Source: Thiomonas intermedia
Lineage (GTDB): Bacteria; Pseudomonadota; Gammaproteobacteria; Burkholderiales; Burkholderiaceae_C
Reading direction: 5' to 3'
NCBI GenBank assembly: GCA_022730375.1
Contig: DZDA01000001.1
Span: 68,471-132,470 of the forward strand
DNA length: 64,000 bases
Position 1 is the stretch's first letter. Every line of letters starts with the position of its first letter. Positions 12,236-22,440 of the stretch are shown piece by piece. Both the position numbers and the translations under genes were made by a program. The notes under the pieces were generated by a model that had not been told where the DNA came from, did not search any database, and saw only the letters and a list, made by a program, of their open reading frames with translations.

Positions 12236-12979
12236 ATGCGTCAGCAATTCGTCGCAGGAAACTGGAAAATGCATGGCAGTCTGGCGAGCAATGCCGCGCT
12301 GCTGGCCGAGGTTCTTGCCGGAGTGGGAACCGCGCGTTGCGAAGTGGCGATCTGCGTGCCCTATCCCTATCTCTCTCAAGTGCAGCAACTGCTGCAGACC
12401 AGCCAGGTTGCGCTGGGGGCGCAGGATTGTTCGGTGCATCAGAGCGGCGCACACACCGGCGAAGTGGCCGTGAGCATGCTGCAGGATTTTGGCTGCCGCT
12501 ATGTCATCGTCGGCCACTCCGAGCGCCGCGCCGACCATCATGAATCCGATGTGCTCGTCGCGGCCAAGGCGGAGCGTGCGCTCGAAGCGGGCATGACGCC
12601 CATCGTCTGCGTGGGAGAAACACTGGCCGAGCGCGAGTCGGGTCTGACCCGTTCCGTGGTGCTGCGTCAGTTGCTGGCGGTCACCCATCTTCTGCGAGAG
12701 CAGACATCGCGCATCGTCGTCGCTTACGAACCCGTCTGGGCGATCGGCACTGGCCTCACGGCGACCCCGGAGCAGGCGCAAGAAGTGCACGCTGTGTTGC
12801 GGGAGCATCTGCGCACGGTGAGCGAAGCCGCTGCGGGTGTGCGGATTCTGTACGGCGGCAGTGTGAAGCCCGACAATGCGGCGGTGCTGTTTTCGCAGGC
12901 CGACATCGATGGCGGCCTCATCGGTGGGGCGTCGCTCAAGGCGGCTGATTTTCTGGCGATCACCGCGGCAGCGCGTTAA
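12236..12979 (+). CDS. tpiA: Triosephosphate isomerase
   Basis: Interconverts dihydroxyacetone phosphate and glyceraldehyde 3-phosphate. The 247-residue product shows the catalytic Lys in [10 protein letters not shown], the catalytic His in IVGHSERR and the catalytic Glu in [13 protein letters not shown], plus the phosphate-binding [11 protein letters not shown]. The start at 12236 is chosen from the conserved [15 protein letters not shown] and the preceding AGGAG; the reading frame is open further upstream, but that part is not conserved. The tpiA-secG order is common in proteobacteria. Confidence 0.97.
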   Translation: MRQQFVAGNWKMHGSLASNAALLAEVLAGVGTARCEVAICVPYPYLSQVQQLLQTSQVALGAQDCSVHQSGAHTGEVAVSMLQDFGCRYVIVGHSERRADHHESDVLVAAKAERALEAGMTPIVCVGETLAERESGLTRSVVLRQLLAVTHLLREQTSRIVVAYEPVWAIGTGLTATPEQAQEVHAVLREHLRTVSEAAAGVRILYGGSVKPDNAAVLFSQADIDGGLIGGASLKAADFLAITAAAR

Positions 12980-13047
12980 GACTGAATGATTGATTCGCAG
13001 GTTCGTCCTGCTTTGTGAAGTGAAGTTGTAAATCGCGCCTGGCGCGG

Positions 13048-13485
13048 ATGAGTGCACAAATGCAAATTCTTTTGACCTTGACTCTGGTGGTGCAGATTCT
13101 GTCTGCGCTGGTGATGATCGTTCTGGTGTTGATGCAGCACGGCAAAGGGGCCGATATGGGCGCTTCTTTCGGCTCTGGTGCGTCGGGCAGTCTGTTCGGG
13201 GCAACCGGTTCGGCGAATTTTTTGAGCCGGAGCACGGCGGTTGCCGCCACGCTGTTTTTCGTCACCACGCTGATGATGGCCTATTTCGGTAACCGCGCCA
13301 ATTCCGGCGATGGCGGACTGATGGAAAAACTCGCTGCGCCCGCGCCCGTGGCCTCGGTTGCGGCGCCCGCCAAACCAGTGGGCCCGATCAGCGAAATTCC
13401 TGGGGTGCCGAGTGCAGTCGGCAAGGCTTCGCAAGCCGCCGCGCAACCTAAGAAGGCCGCGTCTGCGGCGTCCGCGAGCCGGTAA
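13048..13485 (+). CDS. secG: Preprotein translocase subunit SecG
   Basis: Small inner-membrane subunit of the SecYEG channel. The 145-residue product has two membrane helices (about 5-25 and 68-88) around the conserved loop HGKGADMGASFGSGASGSLFGATGSANFLSR region (split here by key residues GKGADMG and GSLFGATGS). The alanine- and proline-rich C-terminal tail is variable in this family. A second ATG at 13060 is an alternative start; neither has a strong ribosome binding site. It follows tpiA and precedes tRNA-Leu and nuoA. Confidence 0.95.
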   Translation: MSAQMQILLTLTLVVQILSALVMIVLVLMQHGKGADMGASFGSGASGSLFGATGSANFLSRSTAVAATLFFVTTLMMAYFGNRANSGDGGLMEKLAAPAPVASVAAPAKPVGPISEIPGVPSAVGKASQAAAQPKKAASAASASR

Positions 13486-13496
13486 ATTCGCGTGTC

Positions 13497-13526
13497 ATGC
13501 ACCATCGCTCATCACCGATGGTGCAT
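13497..13526. terminator. Perfect hairpin after secG
   Basis: ATGCACCATCG and CGATGGTGCAT form a perfect 11-bp stem with an 8-nt loop, starting 11 bp after the secG stop. No T run follows, so it may end transcription inefficiently or protect the secG mRNA 3' end. Confidence 0.5.
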
Positions 13527-13607
13527 TGCAGCAAACACAGGCTCTGCGGCTTGTCAATCTGATCTGTAGTTGAGCATTGCGTTAGAGCAATATCCGACTA
13601 TTGCGTG

Positions 13608-13637
13608 TTGCTTCGCTGCATTGGAAACATGTAAAAT
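13608..13637 (+). promoter_or_regulatory. Promoter candidate upstream of tRNA-Leu and nuo
   Basis: TTGCTT (13608-13613) and TAAAAT (13632-13637) are separated by 18 bp in an AT-richer stretch about 205 bp before tRNA-Leu. Four or more of six positions match consensus in each box. Confidence 0.45.
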
Positions 13638-13842
13638 TCTTCTGTTTTGCAAATCCGGCAACAAACAAGAAGCGGGGTGGTGAGCGTGCCTTTTGAAGCG
13701 CTTTAAGCCGCAGCGCGGAAGATAGACCACACAACGGCGATGATCCTCATGATCGCCGTGGGCTGTCCCTAATGAGTTGTTGCGCTGGGCCACTTTCGCC
13801 GTGCAGGTCAAGCGGTGGTGTTCAGGTGGTATCCGGTTTTGA

Positions 13843-13927
13843 GCCGACGTGGTGGAATTGGTAGACACGCTATCTTGAGGGGGTAGTGGCGAAAGCTGTG
13901 CGAGTTCGAGTCTCGCCGTCGGCACCA
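13843..13927 (+). tRNA. tRNA-Leu, anticodon GAG
   Basis: An 85-nt class II tRNA. The acceptor arms GCCGACG and CGTCGGC pair fully and are followed by A and an encoded CCA. The D-arm contains GGTGGAATTGGTAGACACGC, typical of tRNA-Leu. The anticodon stem CTATC/GGTAG encloses TTGAGGG (anticodon GAG), followed by a variable arm and the TTCGAGTCTC T-loop region. It lies 57 bp before nuoA and is probably cut from a transcript that may continue into nuo. Confidence 0.95.
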
Positions 13928-13984
13928 AAAGATTGAAGGGCAGGGTTTCAACCCGAGCCACACAACAACAGGAGATGGAGTGCG

Positions 13985-14344
13985 ATGAACCTTGAGCAGT
14001 ATCTGCCGGTGTTGTTGTTCATCCTGGTGGGCATTGGTGTAGGCGTGGTGCCCCAACTGCTCGGTTACCTGATCGCTCCGCGTCACCCCGACGCCGAGAA
14101 AAACTCCCCCTATGAGTGTGGGTTCGAAGCGTTCGAAGACGCGCGGATGAAGTTCGACGTGCGCTACTACCTCGTCGCCATTCTTTTCATCCTGTTCGAC
14201 CTTGAAATCGCCTTCCTGTTTCCCTGGGCTGTCGCCCTGAAAGACATTGGCCAGATTGGTTTCTGGGCGATGATGATTTTTCTCGCCATCCTCACGATCG
14301 GCTTCATCTACGAGTGGAAAAAGGGAGCCCTCGATTGGGAATGA
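13985..14344 (+). CDS. nuoA: NADH-quinone oxidoreductase subunit A
   Basis: Membrane subunit of respiratory complex I. The 119-residue protein has three predicted helices (about 8-30, 60-85, 90-110). The conserved [22 protein letters not shown] region (key residues YECG and the acidic EAFEDAR) lies in the loop near the quinone site. It is the first of 13 nuo genes in standard order, with C and D unfused. GGAG-like sequence precedes the ATG. Confidence 0.97.
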   Translation: MNLEQYLPVLLFILVGIGVGVVPQLLGYLIAPRHPDAEKNSPYECGFEAFEDARMKFDVRYYLVAILFILFDLEIAFLFPWAVALKDIGQIGFWAMMIFLAILTIGFIYEWKKGALDWE

Positions 14345-14378
14345 GCCCACCCCGCAAACCTTCGCTTCGCTCGGTTCT

Positions 14379-14425
14379 CCCCTCATGGGGCAAGAAACTC
14401 TTGGGGCGGCCAGGCGGGTTTCTTG
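14379..14425. repeat. Palindromic repeat in the nuoA-nuoB spacer
   Basis: Two nested structures are visible: CCCC-TCAT-GGGG (14379-14390) and CAAGAAAC (14391-14398) with GTTTCTTG (14418-14425). The preceding TTCGCTTCGCTCGG is typical of interspersed palindromic elements in Burkholderiales. The nuoA-nuoB gap is 155 bp, unusually long for this operon. Confidence 0.6.
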
Positions 14426-14499
14426 ACGAGGCCTGCATCGTGAACCACTTGAACTCTGGCGCTGCGGTGCTGGTCTGAATCAGTGAGGAGGAAAGCATC

Positions 14500-14976
14500 A
14501 TGAGCATCGAAGGCGTATTGCAAGAAGGTTTCATCACGACGTCCGCAGACAAGCTGATCAACTGGACGCGCACCGGCTCGCTCTGGCCCATGACCTTCGG
14601 TCTGGCCTGCTGCGCGGTGGAAATGATGCATGCGGGCGCTGCCCGCTATGACCTTGACCGGTTTGGTATCGTGTTTCGAGCCAGTCCGCGTCAGTCCGAC
14701 TTGATGATCGTGGCCGGCACGCTGTGCAACAAAATGGCGCCTGCGCTGCGCAAGGTCTACGACCAGATGGCCGAACCGCGCTGGGTGCTCTCTATGGGTT
14801 CTTGCGCCAACGGCGGCGGCTATTACCACTACTCCTACTCGGTGGTGCGCGGGTGTGACCGCATCGTGCCGGTGGATGTGTATGTGCCGGGCTGCCCGCC
14901 GACTGCCGAAGCGCTGCTTTACGGGCTGATTCAGTTGCAGAACAAGATTCGTAGAACCGAAACGATCGCGCGCTGA
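14500..14976 (+). CDS. nuoB: NADH-quinone oxidoreductase subunit B
   Basis: Peripheral-arm subunit carrying cluster N2, the last iron-sulfur centre before quinone. The 158-residue product has the ligands in order: the tandem cysteines of [13 protein letters not shown], the cysteine of [11 protein letters not shown] and that of [14 protein letters not shown]. The start [20 protein letters not shown] is usual for betaproteobacteria. GGAGGAAA precedes the ATG. Confidence 0.98.
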   Translation: MSIEGVLQEGFITTSADKLINWTRTGSLWPMTFGLACCAVEMMHAGAARYDLDRFGIVFRASPRQSDLMIVAGTLCNKMAPALRKVYDQMAEPRWVLSMGSCANGGGYYHYSYSVVRGCDRIVPVDVYVPGCPPTAEALLYGLIQLQNKIRRTETIAR

Positions 14977-15046
14977 TTGGCCTTCAAATGGCTTTCAAGA
15001 AATTGCCTTCAAAAACGCGCCCTCACCCACTTCGCAAATCGATGCC

Positions 15047-15676
15047 ATGACCAGCAAGCTCGAACAACTCGACACCGCGTTACGCGCCGCTTTGGGTGAG
15101 CGCATCGTGGCCTTGCAAGCCAGCGTGGGCGAACTCACTCTGGACGTGGCTCCGGCGCATTACCGCGACGTTTGTCTGGTTCTGCGCGATGACGCCGAAC
15201 TGCATTTCGAGCAACTCATCGATCTTTGCGGCGTCGATTACGCGCAATACGGCAATGCCGTGCGCGACGAAGTCGGCCGCTTCATGGTGGTCGTGCACCT
15301 GTTGTCGCTGCAGCACAACTGGCGGCTGCGTGTGCGTGTGCGCTGTGCCGACGATGATCTACCGTTGGTGGCCTCGATCAATGATCTCTGGAACTCGGCC
15401 AACTGGTTCGAGCGCGAGGCCTTCGATCTCTACGGCATTATTTTTGAGGGGCACCCGGACTTGCGTCGCATCCTCACCGATTACGGCTTCATCGGCCATC
15501 CCTTCCGTAAAGACTTCCCGCTTTCCGGCACGGTGGAAATGCGCTACGACCCCGATAGCAAGCGCGTGATCTACCAGCCTGTCACCATTGAACCCCGCGA
15601 GATCACTCCGCGTGTCATCCGCGAGACGGGCTATGGTGGTCTGGGCGGTGTCAGTCGCACAGGTCTGGGGCGCTGA
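15047..15676 (+). CDS. nuoC: NADH-quinone oxidoreductase subunit C
   Basis: 30-kDa peripheral-arm subunit, 209 residues. The family signature near residue 125-160 is present ([20 protein letters not shown], then [19 protein letters not shown]). It is a separate gene, not fused to nuoD as in E. coli. The spacer from nuoB is 70 bp and holds two near-copies of TTGCCTTCAA without an evident function. Confidence 0.97.
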   Translation: MTSKLEQLDTALRAALGERIVALQASVGELTLDVAPAHYRDVCLVLRDDAELHFEQLIDLCGVDYAQYGNAVRDEVGRFMVVVHLLSLQHNWRLRVRVRCADDDLPLVASINDLWNSANWFEREAFDLYGIIFEGHPDLRRILTDYGFIGHPFRKDFPLSGTVEMRYDPDSKRVIYQPVTIEPREITPRVIRETGYGGLGGVSRTGLGR

Positions 15677-15691
15677 GCTTGGGGCACTGAT

Positions 15692-16945
15692 ATGGCTGAC
15701 ATCAAAAACTATACCCTCAACTTCGGCCCGCAGCATCCCGCTGCGCACGGCGTGCTGCGTCTGGTGCTTGAGCTCGACGGCGAGGTGGTGCAGCGGGCCG
15801 ATCCGCACATTGGCCTGTTGCACCGGGCTACCGAAAAACTGGCTGAGCACAAGACTTATATCCAGGCGCTGCCGTATATGGACCGGCTGGACTATGTGTC
15901 CATGATGTGCAACGAGCATGCCTACTGCCTGGCGATTGAAAAGCTGCTGGGTGTTGAGGTTCCGCTGCGCGGGCAATACATCCGGGTCATGTTCGCCGAG
16001 ATCACCCGTCTGCTCAACCACCTCATGTGGCTGGGCGCGCATGGGCTGGATTGCGGCGCGATGACCGTCTTCCTCTACGCCTTCCGCGAGCGCGAAGATT
16101 TGTTTGATATGTACGAAGCGGTGTCGGGCGCGCGGATGCATGCGGCCTATTTCCGCCCCGGTGGCGTCTACCGCGATCTGCCCGACAGCATGGCGCAGTA
16201 CGGTGAGTCCAAGATACGCAATGCTCGCGCCGTCGAGGCGCGCAACGCCGGGCGCCAGGGCTCTTTGCTCGATTTCATCGACGACTTCACCCAGCGTTTC
16301 CCGGCCTATGTCGATGAATACGAAACCCTGCTGACCGACAACCGCATCTGGAAGCAGCGCACCGTCGGCATTGGCGTGGTCACGCCGGAGCGGGCGATGA
16401 ATCTGGGGATGACCGGTCCGATGCTGCGCGGCTCCGGGGTGGTGTGGGACCTGCGCAAGACCCAGCCCTATGACGTCTATGACCGCATGGATTTCGACAT
16501 TCCCGTGGGCAAGAACGGCGACTGCTACGACCGCTATCTAGTGCGCATGGAAGAAATGCGCCAGTCCAACCGCATCATCAAACAGTGCGTGGACTGGCTG
16601 CGGGCCAACCCCGGCCCGGTGATTACCGACAACCACAAAGTCGCCGCCCCCGCGCGCGAAGAAATGAAGACCAGCATGGAAGCGCTGATCCATCATTTCA
16701 AGCTGTTCAGCGAAGGCATGCGCGTGCCCGAAGGTCAGGCTTATGCCGCTGTCGAGCATCCCAAGGGCGAGTTCGGCATCTACCTCGTGTCCGATGGGGC
16801 GAACAAGCCTTATCGTCTCAAGATCCGCGCGCCCGGCTTCGCCCATCTGGCCGCGCTTGATGAAATGTCGCGCGGCCACATGATCGCCGACGTCGTGGCC
16901 ATCATCGGCACGCTCGATATTGTTTTCGGGGAGATCGACCGCTGA
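15692..16945 (+). CDS. nuoD: NADH-quinone oxidoreductase subunit D
   Basis: 49-kDa subunit that forms the quinone pocket with NuoB. The 417-residue product has the typical start of about [20 protein letters not shown], in which the quinone-binding His lies, then [12 protein letters not shown] and the C-terminal end IVFGEIDR. It follows nuoC by 15 bp, and its stop overlaps the nuoE start in TGATG. Confidence 0.98.
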   Translation: MADIKNYTLNFGPQHPAAHGVLRLVLELDGEVVQRADPHIGLLHRATEKLAEHKTYIQALPYMDRLDYVSMMCNEHAYCLAIEKLLGVEVPLRGQYIRVMFAEITRLLNHLMWLGAHGLDCGAMTVFLYAFREREDLFDMYEAVSGARMHAAYFRPGGVYRDLPDSMAQYGESKIRNARAVEARNAGRQGSLLDFIDDFTQRFPAYVDEYETLLTDNRIWKQRTVGIGVVTPERAMNLGMTGPMLRGSGVVWDLRKTQPYDVYDRMDFDIPVGKNGDCYDRYLVRMEEMRQSNRIIKQCVDWLRANPGPVITDNHKVAAPAREEMKTSMEALIHHFKLFSEGMRVPEGQAYAAVEHPKGEFGIYLVSDGANKPYRLKIRAPGFAHLAALDEMSRGHMIADVVAIIGTLDIVFGEIDR

Positions 16946-17496
16946 TGGACCGCTCGCCTGTCACTCGTGAAATGCAACGCATGATGTTGTCCGAATCCAC
17001 CCGCCAGCGCATCGACCTGGAAGTCGCCAAATATCCGCCCGAGCAGAAACAGTCGGCGGTCATCGCGGCCCTGTCCATCGTCCAGCAGGAGCAGGGCTGG
17101 GTGTCGCCCGAGGCCGAGAAAGCGGTGGCCGACTACCTCGGTATGCCGCCGATCGCCGTGCATGAGGTGGTGACCTTCTACAACATGTTCAACACCCGGC
17201 CAGTCGGCCGATTCAAGCTCAACGTCTGCACCAATCTGCCGTGCGCGCTGAGCGGCGGCGGAGCGGCGGCTCAGTATCTGAGCCAAAAGTTGGGCGTGGC
17301 GCTGGGCGAAACCACGCCCGACGGAGTTTTCACCCTGCAAGAGTCCGAATGCCTGGGAGCTTGTGGCGACGCGCCGGCCCTGCTGGTCAATGACCGCAGG
17401 CTGTGCAGCTTCATGCGCCCCGAGCGCCTGGATGCGCTGGTGGACGAGCTGCGTGCCGAGGCTGGCGCAGAGGCTGGCAAAGGAGAGTCCCAATGA
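16945..17496 (+). CDS. nuoE: NADH-quinone oxidoreductase subunit E
   Basis: 24-kDa subunit with the [2Fe-2S] cluster N1a. The 183-residue product has the four ligands in [12 protein letters not shown] and [12 protein letters not shown]. The thioredoxin-like fold follows a helical N-terminus. ATG 16945 overlaps the nuoD stop; a later ATG at 16975 is possible. Its stop overlaps the nuoF ATG (ATGA). Confidence 0.96.
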   Translation: MDRSPVTREMQRMMLSESTRQRIDLEVAKYPPEQKQSAVIAALSIVQQEQGWVSPEAEKAVADYLGMPPIAVHEVVTFYNMFNTRPVGRFKLNVCTNLPCALSGGGAAAQYLSQKLGVALGETTPDGVFTLQESECLGACGDAPALLVNDRRLCSFMRPERLDALVDELRAEAGAEAGKGESQ

Positions 17497-18821
17497 ACTA
17501 CCCATTCGGACAAAGCACGGGGCAGGAAAGCTGCTTCCACGGTCGCCACATCCAGCCGCAAATTCTTCTTGGCCTGAACGGCGACAACTGGAACTTTGAC
17601 GGCTATCTGGCGCGCGATGGTTATCAGGCGCTGCGCAAGATACTGACCGAAGGCTGGACGCCCGAACAAGTCATCGCCGAAGTCAAGGCCTCCGCGTTGC
17701 GTGGGCGTGGCGGCGCTGGTTTCCCCACCGGGCTGAAGTGGAGTTTCATGCCGCGCCAGTTTCCGGGCCAGAAGTATCTGGTGTGTAATTCAGACGAGGG
17801 CGAGCCGGGCACCTTCAAAGACCGCGACATCCTGCGCTTCAATCCGCATGCCGTGATCGAAGGCATGGCCATCGCCGCGTTCGCCATGGGCATCAGCGTG
17901 GGCTACAACTACATCCACGGCGAGATTTTCGAGGATTACGACCGTTTCGAAGAAGCGCTGCGCCAGGCGCGTGCTGCTGGCTATTTGGGCGACCACATCC
18001 TGGGCAGCAGCTTCAGCTTCCAGTTGCATGCCTCGCACGGTTTCGGCGCCTATATCTGCGGCGAAGAAACCGCACTGCTCGAATCGCTCGAAGGCAAGAA
18101 GGGTCAGCCGCGCTTCAAGCCGCCTTTCCCCGCGAGCTTTGGCCTGTATGGCAAGCCCACCACGATCAACAACACCGAAACCTTCGCCGCAGTGCCCTGG
18201 ATCATCCGCAACGGCGGCCAGGCCTATCTCGAAGTGGGCAAGCCCAACAACGGCGGCACCAAGATTTACTCGGTCTCGGGCGACGTGGCACTGCCGGGTA
18301 ACTACGAAGTGCCCATGGGCACGCCTTTTGCCAAACTGCTTGAACTCGCTGGGGGCATGCGCGAAGGGCGCGAGCTCAAGGCTGTGATTCCCGGCGGATC
18401 GTCCGCCCCGGTGCTGCCCGCCAGCATCATGATGGACTGCACCATGGATTACGACTCCATCGCCAAGGCAGGCTCCATGCTGGGTTCGGGCGCGGTGATT
18501 GTGCTCAACGATACCCGCTGCATGGTCAAGTCGCTGATGCGCCTGTCCTACTTCTACCAGCACGAGTCCTGCGGTCAATGCACGCCTTGCCGAGAAGGCA
18601 CGGGCTGGCTGTATCGCATGGTGCATCGCATCGAAAACGGCGAGGGACGGATGGAAGATCTCGAAATACTCAACTCCGTGTCCGACAACATTGCCGGGCG
18701 CACCATTTGCGCGCTGGGCGATGCGGCGGCCATGCCGGTGAAGTCGTTCGTGAAGCACTTCCGGCATGAATTCGAGCATCACATCACGCACAAGACCTGC
18801 CTCGTGCCGGCCTCTGTCTGA
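17493..18821 (+). CDS. nuoF: NADH-quinone oxidoreductase subunit F
   Basis: NADH- and FMN-binding subunit of 442 residues that carries cluster N3. Visible motifs are the nucleotide site [13 protein letters not shown] near residue 72, the FMN region [17 protein letters not shown] near 185, and the N3 ligands [12 protein letters not shown] near 358 with a fourth cysteine in TICALGDAA. The start [13 protein letters not shown] is set by the ATGA overlap with nuoE; the frame stays open upstream inside nuoE. Confidence 0.98.
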   Translation: MNYPFGQSTGQESCFHGRHIQPQILLGLNGDNWNFDGYLARDGYQALRKILTEGWTPEQVIAEVKASALRGRGGAGFPTGLKWSFMPRQFPGQKYLVCNSDEGEPGTFKDRDILRFNPHAVIEGMAIAAFAMGISVGYNYIHGEIFEDYDRFEEALRQARAAGYLGDHILGSSFSFQLHASHGFGAYICGEETALLESLEGKKGQPRFKPPFPASFGLYGKPTTINNTETFAAVPWIIRNGGQAYLEVGKPNNGGTKIYSVSGDVALPGNYEVPMGTPFAKLLELAGGMREGRELKAVIPGGSSAPVLPASIMMDCTMDYDSIAKAGSMLGSGAVIVLNDTRCMVKSLMRLSYFYQHESCGQCTPCREGTGWLYRMVHRIENGEGRMEDLEILNSVSDNIAGRTICALGDAAAMPVKSFVKHFRHEFEHHITHKTCLVPASV

Positions 18822-18858
18822 TCCGCCGCAACCAGACGCCTTCAGGACGCACTCCATC

Positions 18859-21273
18859 ATGGTTGAACTCGAAATCGACGGTCAAAAAGTCCAGGTGCCA
18901 GAAGGCGCGATGGTCATGGACGCGGCGACGCAACTCGGCATCTATGTGCCGCATTTCTGCTATCACCACAAGCTGACCATCGCCGCCAACTGCCGCATGT
19001 GTCTGGTCGAAGTGGAAAAGGCGCCCAAGCCGCTGCCGGCCTGCGCCACCCCGGCCGCGCAGGGCATGGTCGTGCGCACCCATTCCGAGCGTGCGCTTCA
19101 GGCGCAGAAAGGGGTGATGGAGTTTCTGCTCATCAACCACCCGCTGGATTGCCCGATCTGCGATCAGGGCGGCGAATGCCAGTTGCAGGATCTGGCGGTG
19201 GGTTATGGCGGCTCGGCCTCGCGCTACACCGAAGAAAAACGCGTCATCTTCCACAAGGACGTCGGCCCGCTCATCGCCATGGAAGAGATGAGCCGCTGCA
19301 TCCAGTGCACGCGCTGCGTGCGCTTCGGCCAGGAAATTGCCGGCATCATGGAACTCGGCATGGTCAACCGCGGCGAGCATTCCGAGATCATGACCTTCGT
19401 CGGCAGCACAGTCGATTCCGAGCTGTCAGGCAATATGATCGACATCTGCCCGGTTGGTGCGCTTACCAGCAAGCCGTTCCGCTACAGCGCCCGCACCTGG
19501 GAGCTGTCGCGCCGCGCTTCCATCAGTCCGCACGACAGCGTGGGCGCCAATCTCATCGTGCAGGTCAAGGGCGACCGCGTCATGCGCGTGGTGCCGCAAG
19601 ACAACGAAGCCGTCAACGAATGCTGGCTGTCCGACCGCGATCGTTTCGCCTACGAAGGGCTCAACAGCGAGGAACGGTTGACCACGCCGCAAATCCGCGA
19701 AAACGGCCAGTGGAAGTCAGTGGACTGGCAGACCGCGCTCGACTTTACCGTGCAAGGCTTGCGTCGCGCCATGGGGCAGCAGGGCGGCGCCGCGCTGGCA
19801 GCCCTGGCCGTGCCTACCAGCACGGTGGAAGAGCTGTATTTGCTGAAAAAACTGCTGACCGCACTGGGCAGCAACAGCCTGGACACCCGCCTGCGTCAAA
19901 GCGATTTTTCCGCCGATGCCAACGCAGCGGCCATTCCCTGGCTGGGCATGCCGATTGCCGATATGGGGCAGTTGCAGGCCGCTCTGTTCATCGGCAGCAC
20001 CTTGCGCAAGGAGCAGCCGCTGCTGTCGGCGCGCGTGCGGCAAGCGGCCAAGGCCGGGGCCAAAATTTCTACCCTGCACGCCGCAAACGACGATTGGCTC
20101 ATGCCCCTGCACGCCCGCATTGCCGCTGCGCCCAGTCATTGGGTTGCCGAGCTGGCCGGGGTGGCGCGTGCCGTGGCTCAGGCCAAAGGCATCGAGGCGC
20201 CAGCGGGTCTTCAGACCGTGGCGACGCCGAGTGCGCAGGCTCAGGCTATCGCGGCCAGCCTGCTTGGCGGCGAACACAAGGCCGTGTTCCTTGGCGACTC
20301 AGCCGTGCAACATCCGCAGGCTGCGACGCTGCGCGCCCTGGCGCAGTGGATCGCGCGTGAGGTCGGCGGCGTCTGCGGCGATCTGACCGAGGCGGGCAAC
20401 ACGGTGGGCGCCGCGCTGCTGGGGGTATCGCCCCTGGCTCCGGGCCGTGATGTCGCCAAAATCATCGCTCAGCCGCCGCGCGCCATGATGCTGTTCGGCG
20501 TCGAGCCGGAGGAAGACAGCGCAAACCCGGTCGCCCTGCACAAAGCGCTGGAGCAGGCCGAGTTCATCGTCTCGTTCAGCCCCTTTGTCGATGCGGCTGA
20601 GGGCTACGCGCAGGTCATGCTGCCGATCGCTCCGTATACCGAAACGGCCGGCAGCCTGGTCAATGCCGAAGGTCGGCTGCAGAGTTTCAACCCCGTCGTA
20701 CAGCCTCTGGGCGAGACACGTCCCGGATGGAAAGTGCTGCGCGTGCTGGGCAATTTGTTCGAGCTGCAGGGCTTCGACTACCAGAGTGCTGCGGAGGTTC
20801 GCACCGAGGCCTTCGCCGCTTTGGGTGGCGCCGACCAGATTGCCGCCCGTCTGGCGCAGTCCACGCACCTTGCCTTGCCATCCCAGTTGCCTGCCACGGC
20901 GGCGCCTGCGATCGAGCGTTTTGCGCCGGTGCCGATCTATTCAAGCGACGCCATCGTGCGTCGCGCGCCTAGCCTGCAGCGCACGCGCGATGCGCGCAAC
21001 GCCCGCATGGCGGGTGTATCCACCGCCTTGTGGGCGCAACTCGGCCTGCAAAACGGCGATTCGGTGCGCGTGAAGGCCGATGCGCAAAGCGTTGTGTTGC
21101 CCGCGCGCTGTGACGAGGCGCTGGCCCCCACCGTGGTCAGCATTGCTGCGGCCTGGGCCGAGGCCGCGCCCTTGGGGTCGTCCGGCGCGATGTCTGGCGC
21201 GGTTCAGGTCGAGCGGGTGAGTGCCGCGGACATCGCTCCTGCCGTCGCTTCTGCAAGTCCTGAAAGGGTTTGA
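18859..21273 (+). CDS. nuoG: NADH-quinone oxidoreductase subunit G
   Basis: Largest peripheral subunit, 804 residues. The N-terminal ferredoxin-like part carries the N1b ligands (CRMCLVEVEKAPKPLPAC), the N5 site (HPLDCPICDQGGECQLQD) and the N4 site (RCIQCTRCVRF). The remainder is a molybdopterin oxidoreductase-like domain that no longer binds a cofactor. ATG 18859 gives the standard MVELEIDGQKVQVPEG start; the frame is open into nuoF, but that part is not conserved. Confidence 0.97.
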   Translation: MVELEIDGQKVQVPEGAMVMDAATQLGIYVPHFCYHHKLTIAANCRMCLVEVEKAPKPLPACATPAAQGMVVRTHSERALQAQKGVMEFLLINHPLDCPICDQGGECQLQDLAVGYGGSASRYTEEKRVIFHKDVGPLIAMEEMSRCIQCTRCVRFGQEIAGIMELGMVNRGEHSEIMTFVGSTVDSELSGNMIDICPVGALTSKPFRYSARTWELSRRASISPHDSVGANLIVQVKGDRVMRVVPQDNEAVNECWLSDRDRFAYEGLNSEERLTTPQIRENGQWKSVDWQTALDFTVQGLRRAMGQQGGAALAALAVPTSTVEELYLLKKLLTALGSNSLDTRLRQSDFSADANAAAIPWLGMPIADMGQLQAALFIGSTLRKEQPLLSARVRQAAKAGAKISTLHAANDDWLMPLHARIAAAPSHWVAELAGVARAVAQAKGIEAPAGLQTVATPSAQAQAIAASLLGGEHKAVFLGDSAVQHPQAATLRALAQWIAREVGGVCGDLTEAGNTVGAALLGVSPLAPGRDVAKIIAQPPRAMMLFGVEPEEDSANPVALHKALEQAEFIVSFSPFVDAAEGYAQVMLPIAPYTETAGSLVNAEGRLQSFNPVVQPLGETRPGWKVLRVLGNLFELQGFDYQSAAEVRTEAFAALGGADQIAARLAQSTHLALPSQLPATAAPAIERFAPVPIYSSDAIVRRAPSLQRTRDARNARMAGVSTALWAQLGLQNGDSVRVKADAQSVVLPARCDEALAPTVVSIAAAWAEAAPLGSSGAMSGAVQVERVSAADIAPAVASASPERV

Positions 21274-21369
21274 GATGAAATACTCGTGGCCCTCACAATG
21301 TTCGCAAAGTTTTCCCTCTCCCAAGGGGAATGAGGCGCACCTGGCGCGATCCTACGCATCCTGCTGACC

Positions 21370-22431
21370 ATGCTCGAATCCTTCAACCAAGGCGGACTTT
21401 CTCTGCTCGGGCCGATTGCCTGGCCGATCGTCTGGAACCTGATCAAGATCATCGTCATCGTCGCGCCGCTGATGGGAGCCGTCGCTTATCTGACGCTCTG
21501 GGAGCGCAAGCTGATCGGCTGGATTCAGATCCGCATCGGCCCCAACCGCGTCGGCCCGTTCGGCCTGCTGCAGCCCATTGCCGATGGCCTCAAGCTGCTG
21601 CTCAAGGAAATCGTCATCCCGTTCCGCTCGAACAAACGTCTGTTCCTGCTCGGGCCGGTGATGACCATCATGCCGGCCTTGGCAGCCTGGGCGGTCATTC
21701 CCTTCGGTCCGGACGTCGCCTTGGCCAATGTCAACGCCGGACTGCTCCTGCTGCTGGCGCTGACTTCGCTCGAGGTCTATGGCGTGATCATCGCCGGCTG
21801 GGCGTCGAACTCCAAATACGCCTTCCTGGGCGCCATGCGCGCTTCGGCGCAGATGGTGAGCTACGAAATCGCGATGGGTTTCGCCATGGTCATCGTGCTC
21901 ATGGTGTCCGGTAGTCTGAACATGACCGAAATCGTGATGGGGCAGACCCATGGCGCATTTGCCTCCATGGGACTGAACTTCCTCTCCTGGAACTGGCTGC
22001 CGCTGCTGCCCATTTTTGTGGTGTATTTCATCGCCGGCGTGGCCGAGACCAATCGTGCGCCCTTCGATGTGGTGGAAGGGGAGTCGGAAATCGTTGCCGG
22101 CCACATGGTCGAGTATTCCGGCATGGCCTTCGCCATGTTCTTCCTGGCCGAATACGCCAACATGATTCTGATTTCCATCCTCACCACGGTCATGTTCCTG
22201 GGCGGATGGGATGCGCCGGTGGCCTTCCTCGGTTTCATTCCGGGATGGATCTGGCTGGGCATCAAGACCTTTGTCGTGGTCAGCATGTTTCTCTGGCTGC
22301 GGGCCACTTTCCCGCGCTATCGCTACGACCAGATCATGCGCCTGGGCTGGAAGATTTTCATTCCCGTCACCCTCATCTGGCTCGTCGTCGTGGCCGCCTG
22401 GATGCAAACCCCCTGGAATATCTGGAAGTGA
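21370..22431 (+). CDS. nuoH: NADH-quinone oxidoreductase subunit H
   Basis: Membrane subunit at the junction of the two arms, 353 residues with about eight helices. Conserved blocks visible are [20 protein letters not shown] near residue 40 and [20 protein letters not shown] near 230, which forms part of the quinone chamber. A 96-bp spacer with the short inverted repeat TTCCC/GGGAA (21312-21330) separates it from nuoG. Confidence 0.98.
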   Translation: MLESFNQGGLSLLGPIAWPIVWNLIKIIVIVAPLMGAVAYLTLWERKLIGWIQIRIGPNRVGPFGLLQPIADGLKLLLKEIVIPFRSNKRLFLLGPVMTIMPALAAWAVIPFGPDVALANVNAGLLLLLALTSLEVYGVIIAGWASNSKYAFLGAMRASAQMVSYEIAMGFAMVIVLMVSGSLNMTEIVMGQTHGAFASMGLNFLSWNWLPLLPIFVVYFIAGVAETNRAPFDVVEGESEIVAGHMVEYSGMAFAMFFLAEYANMILISILTTVMFLGGWDAPVAFLGFIPGWIWLGIKTFVVVSMFLWLRATFPRYRYDQIMRLGWKIFIPVTLIWLVVVAAWMQTPWNIWK

Positions 22432-22440
22432 GGCAGACCC

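Larger units (their letters stand above)
13486..13842. other. Intergenic region between secG and tRNA-Leu
   Basis: This 357-bp stretch has no convincing gene. It holds the hairpin at 13497-13526, a promoter candidate at 13608-13637 and a second inverted repeat, ACGGCGAT / ATCGCCGT (13734-13741 and 13752-13759). The middle part is visibly richer in A and T than its surroundings. It probably carries the control region for tRNA-Leu and perhaps the nuo genes. Confidence 0.6.

Noticed and set aside
13497-13526. Hairpin after secG as a strong rho-independent terminator
   Set aside because: The stem is perfect but no T run follows, so it is listed only as a weak candidate.
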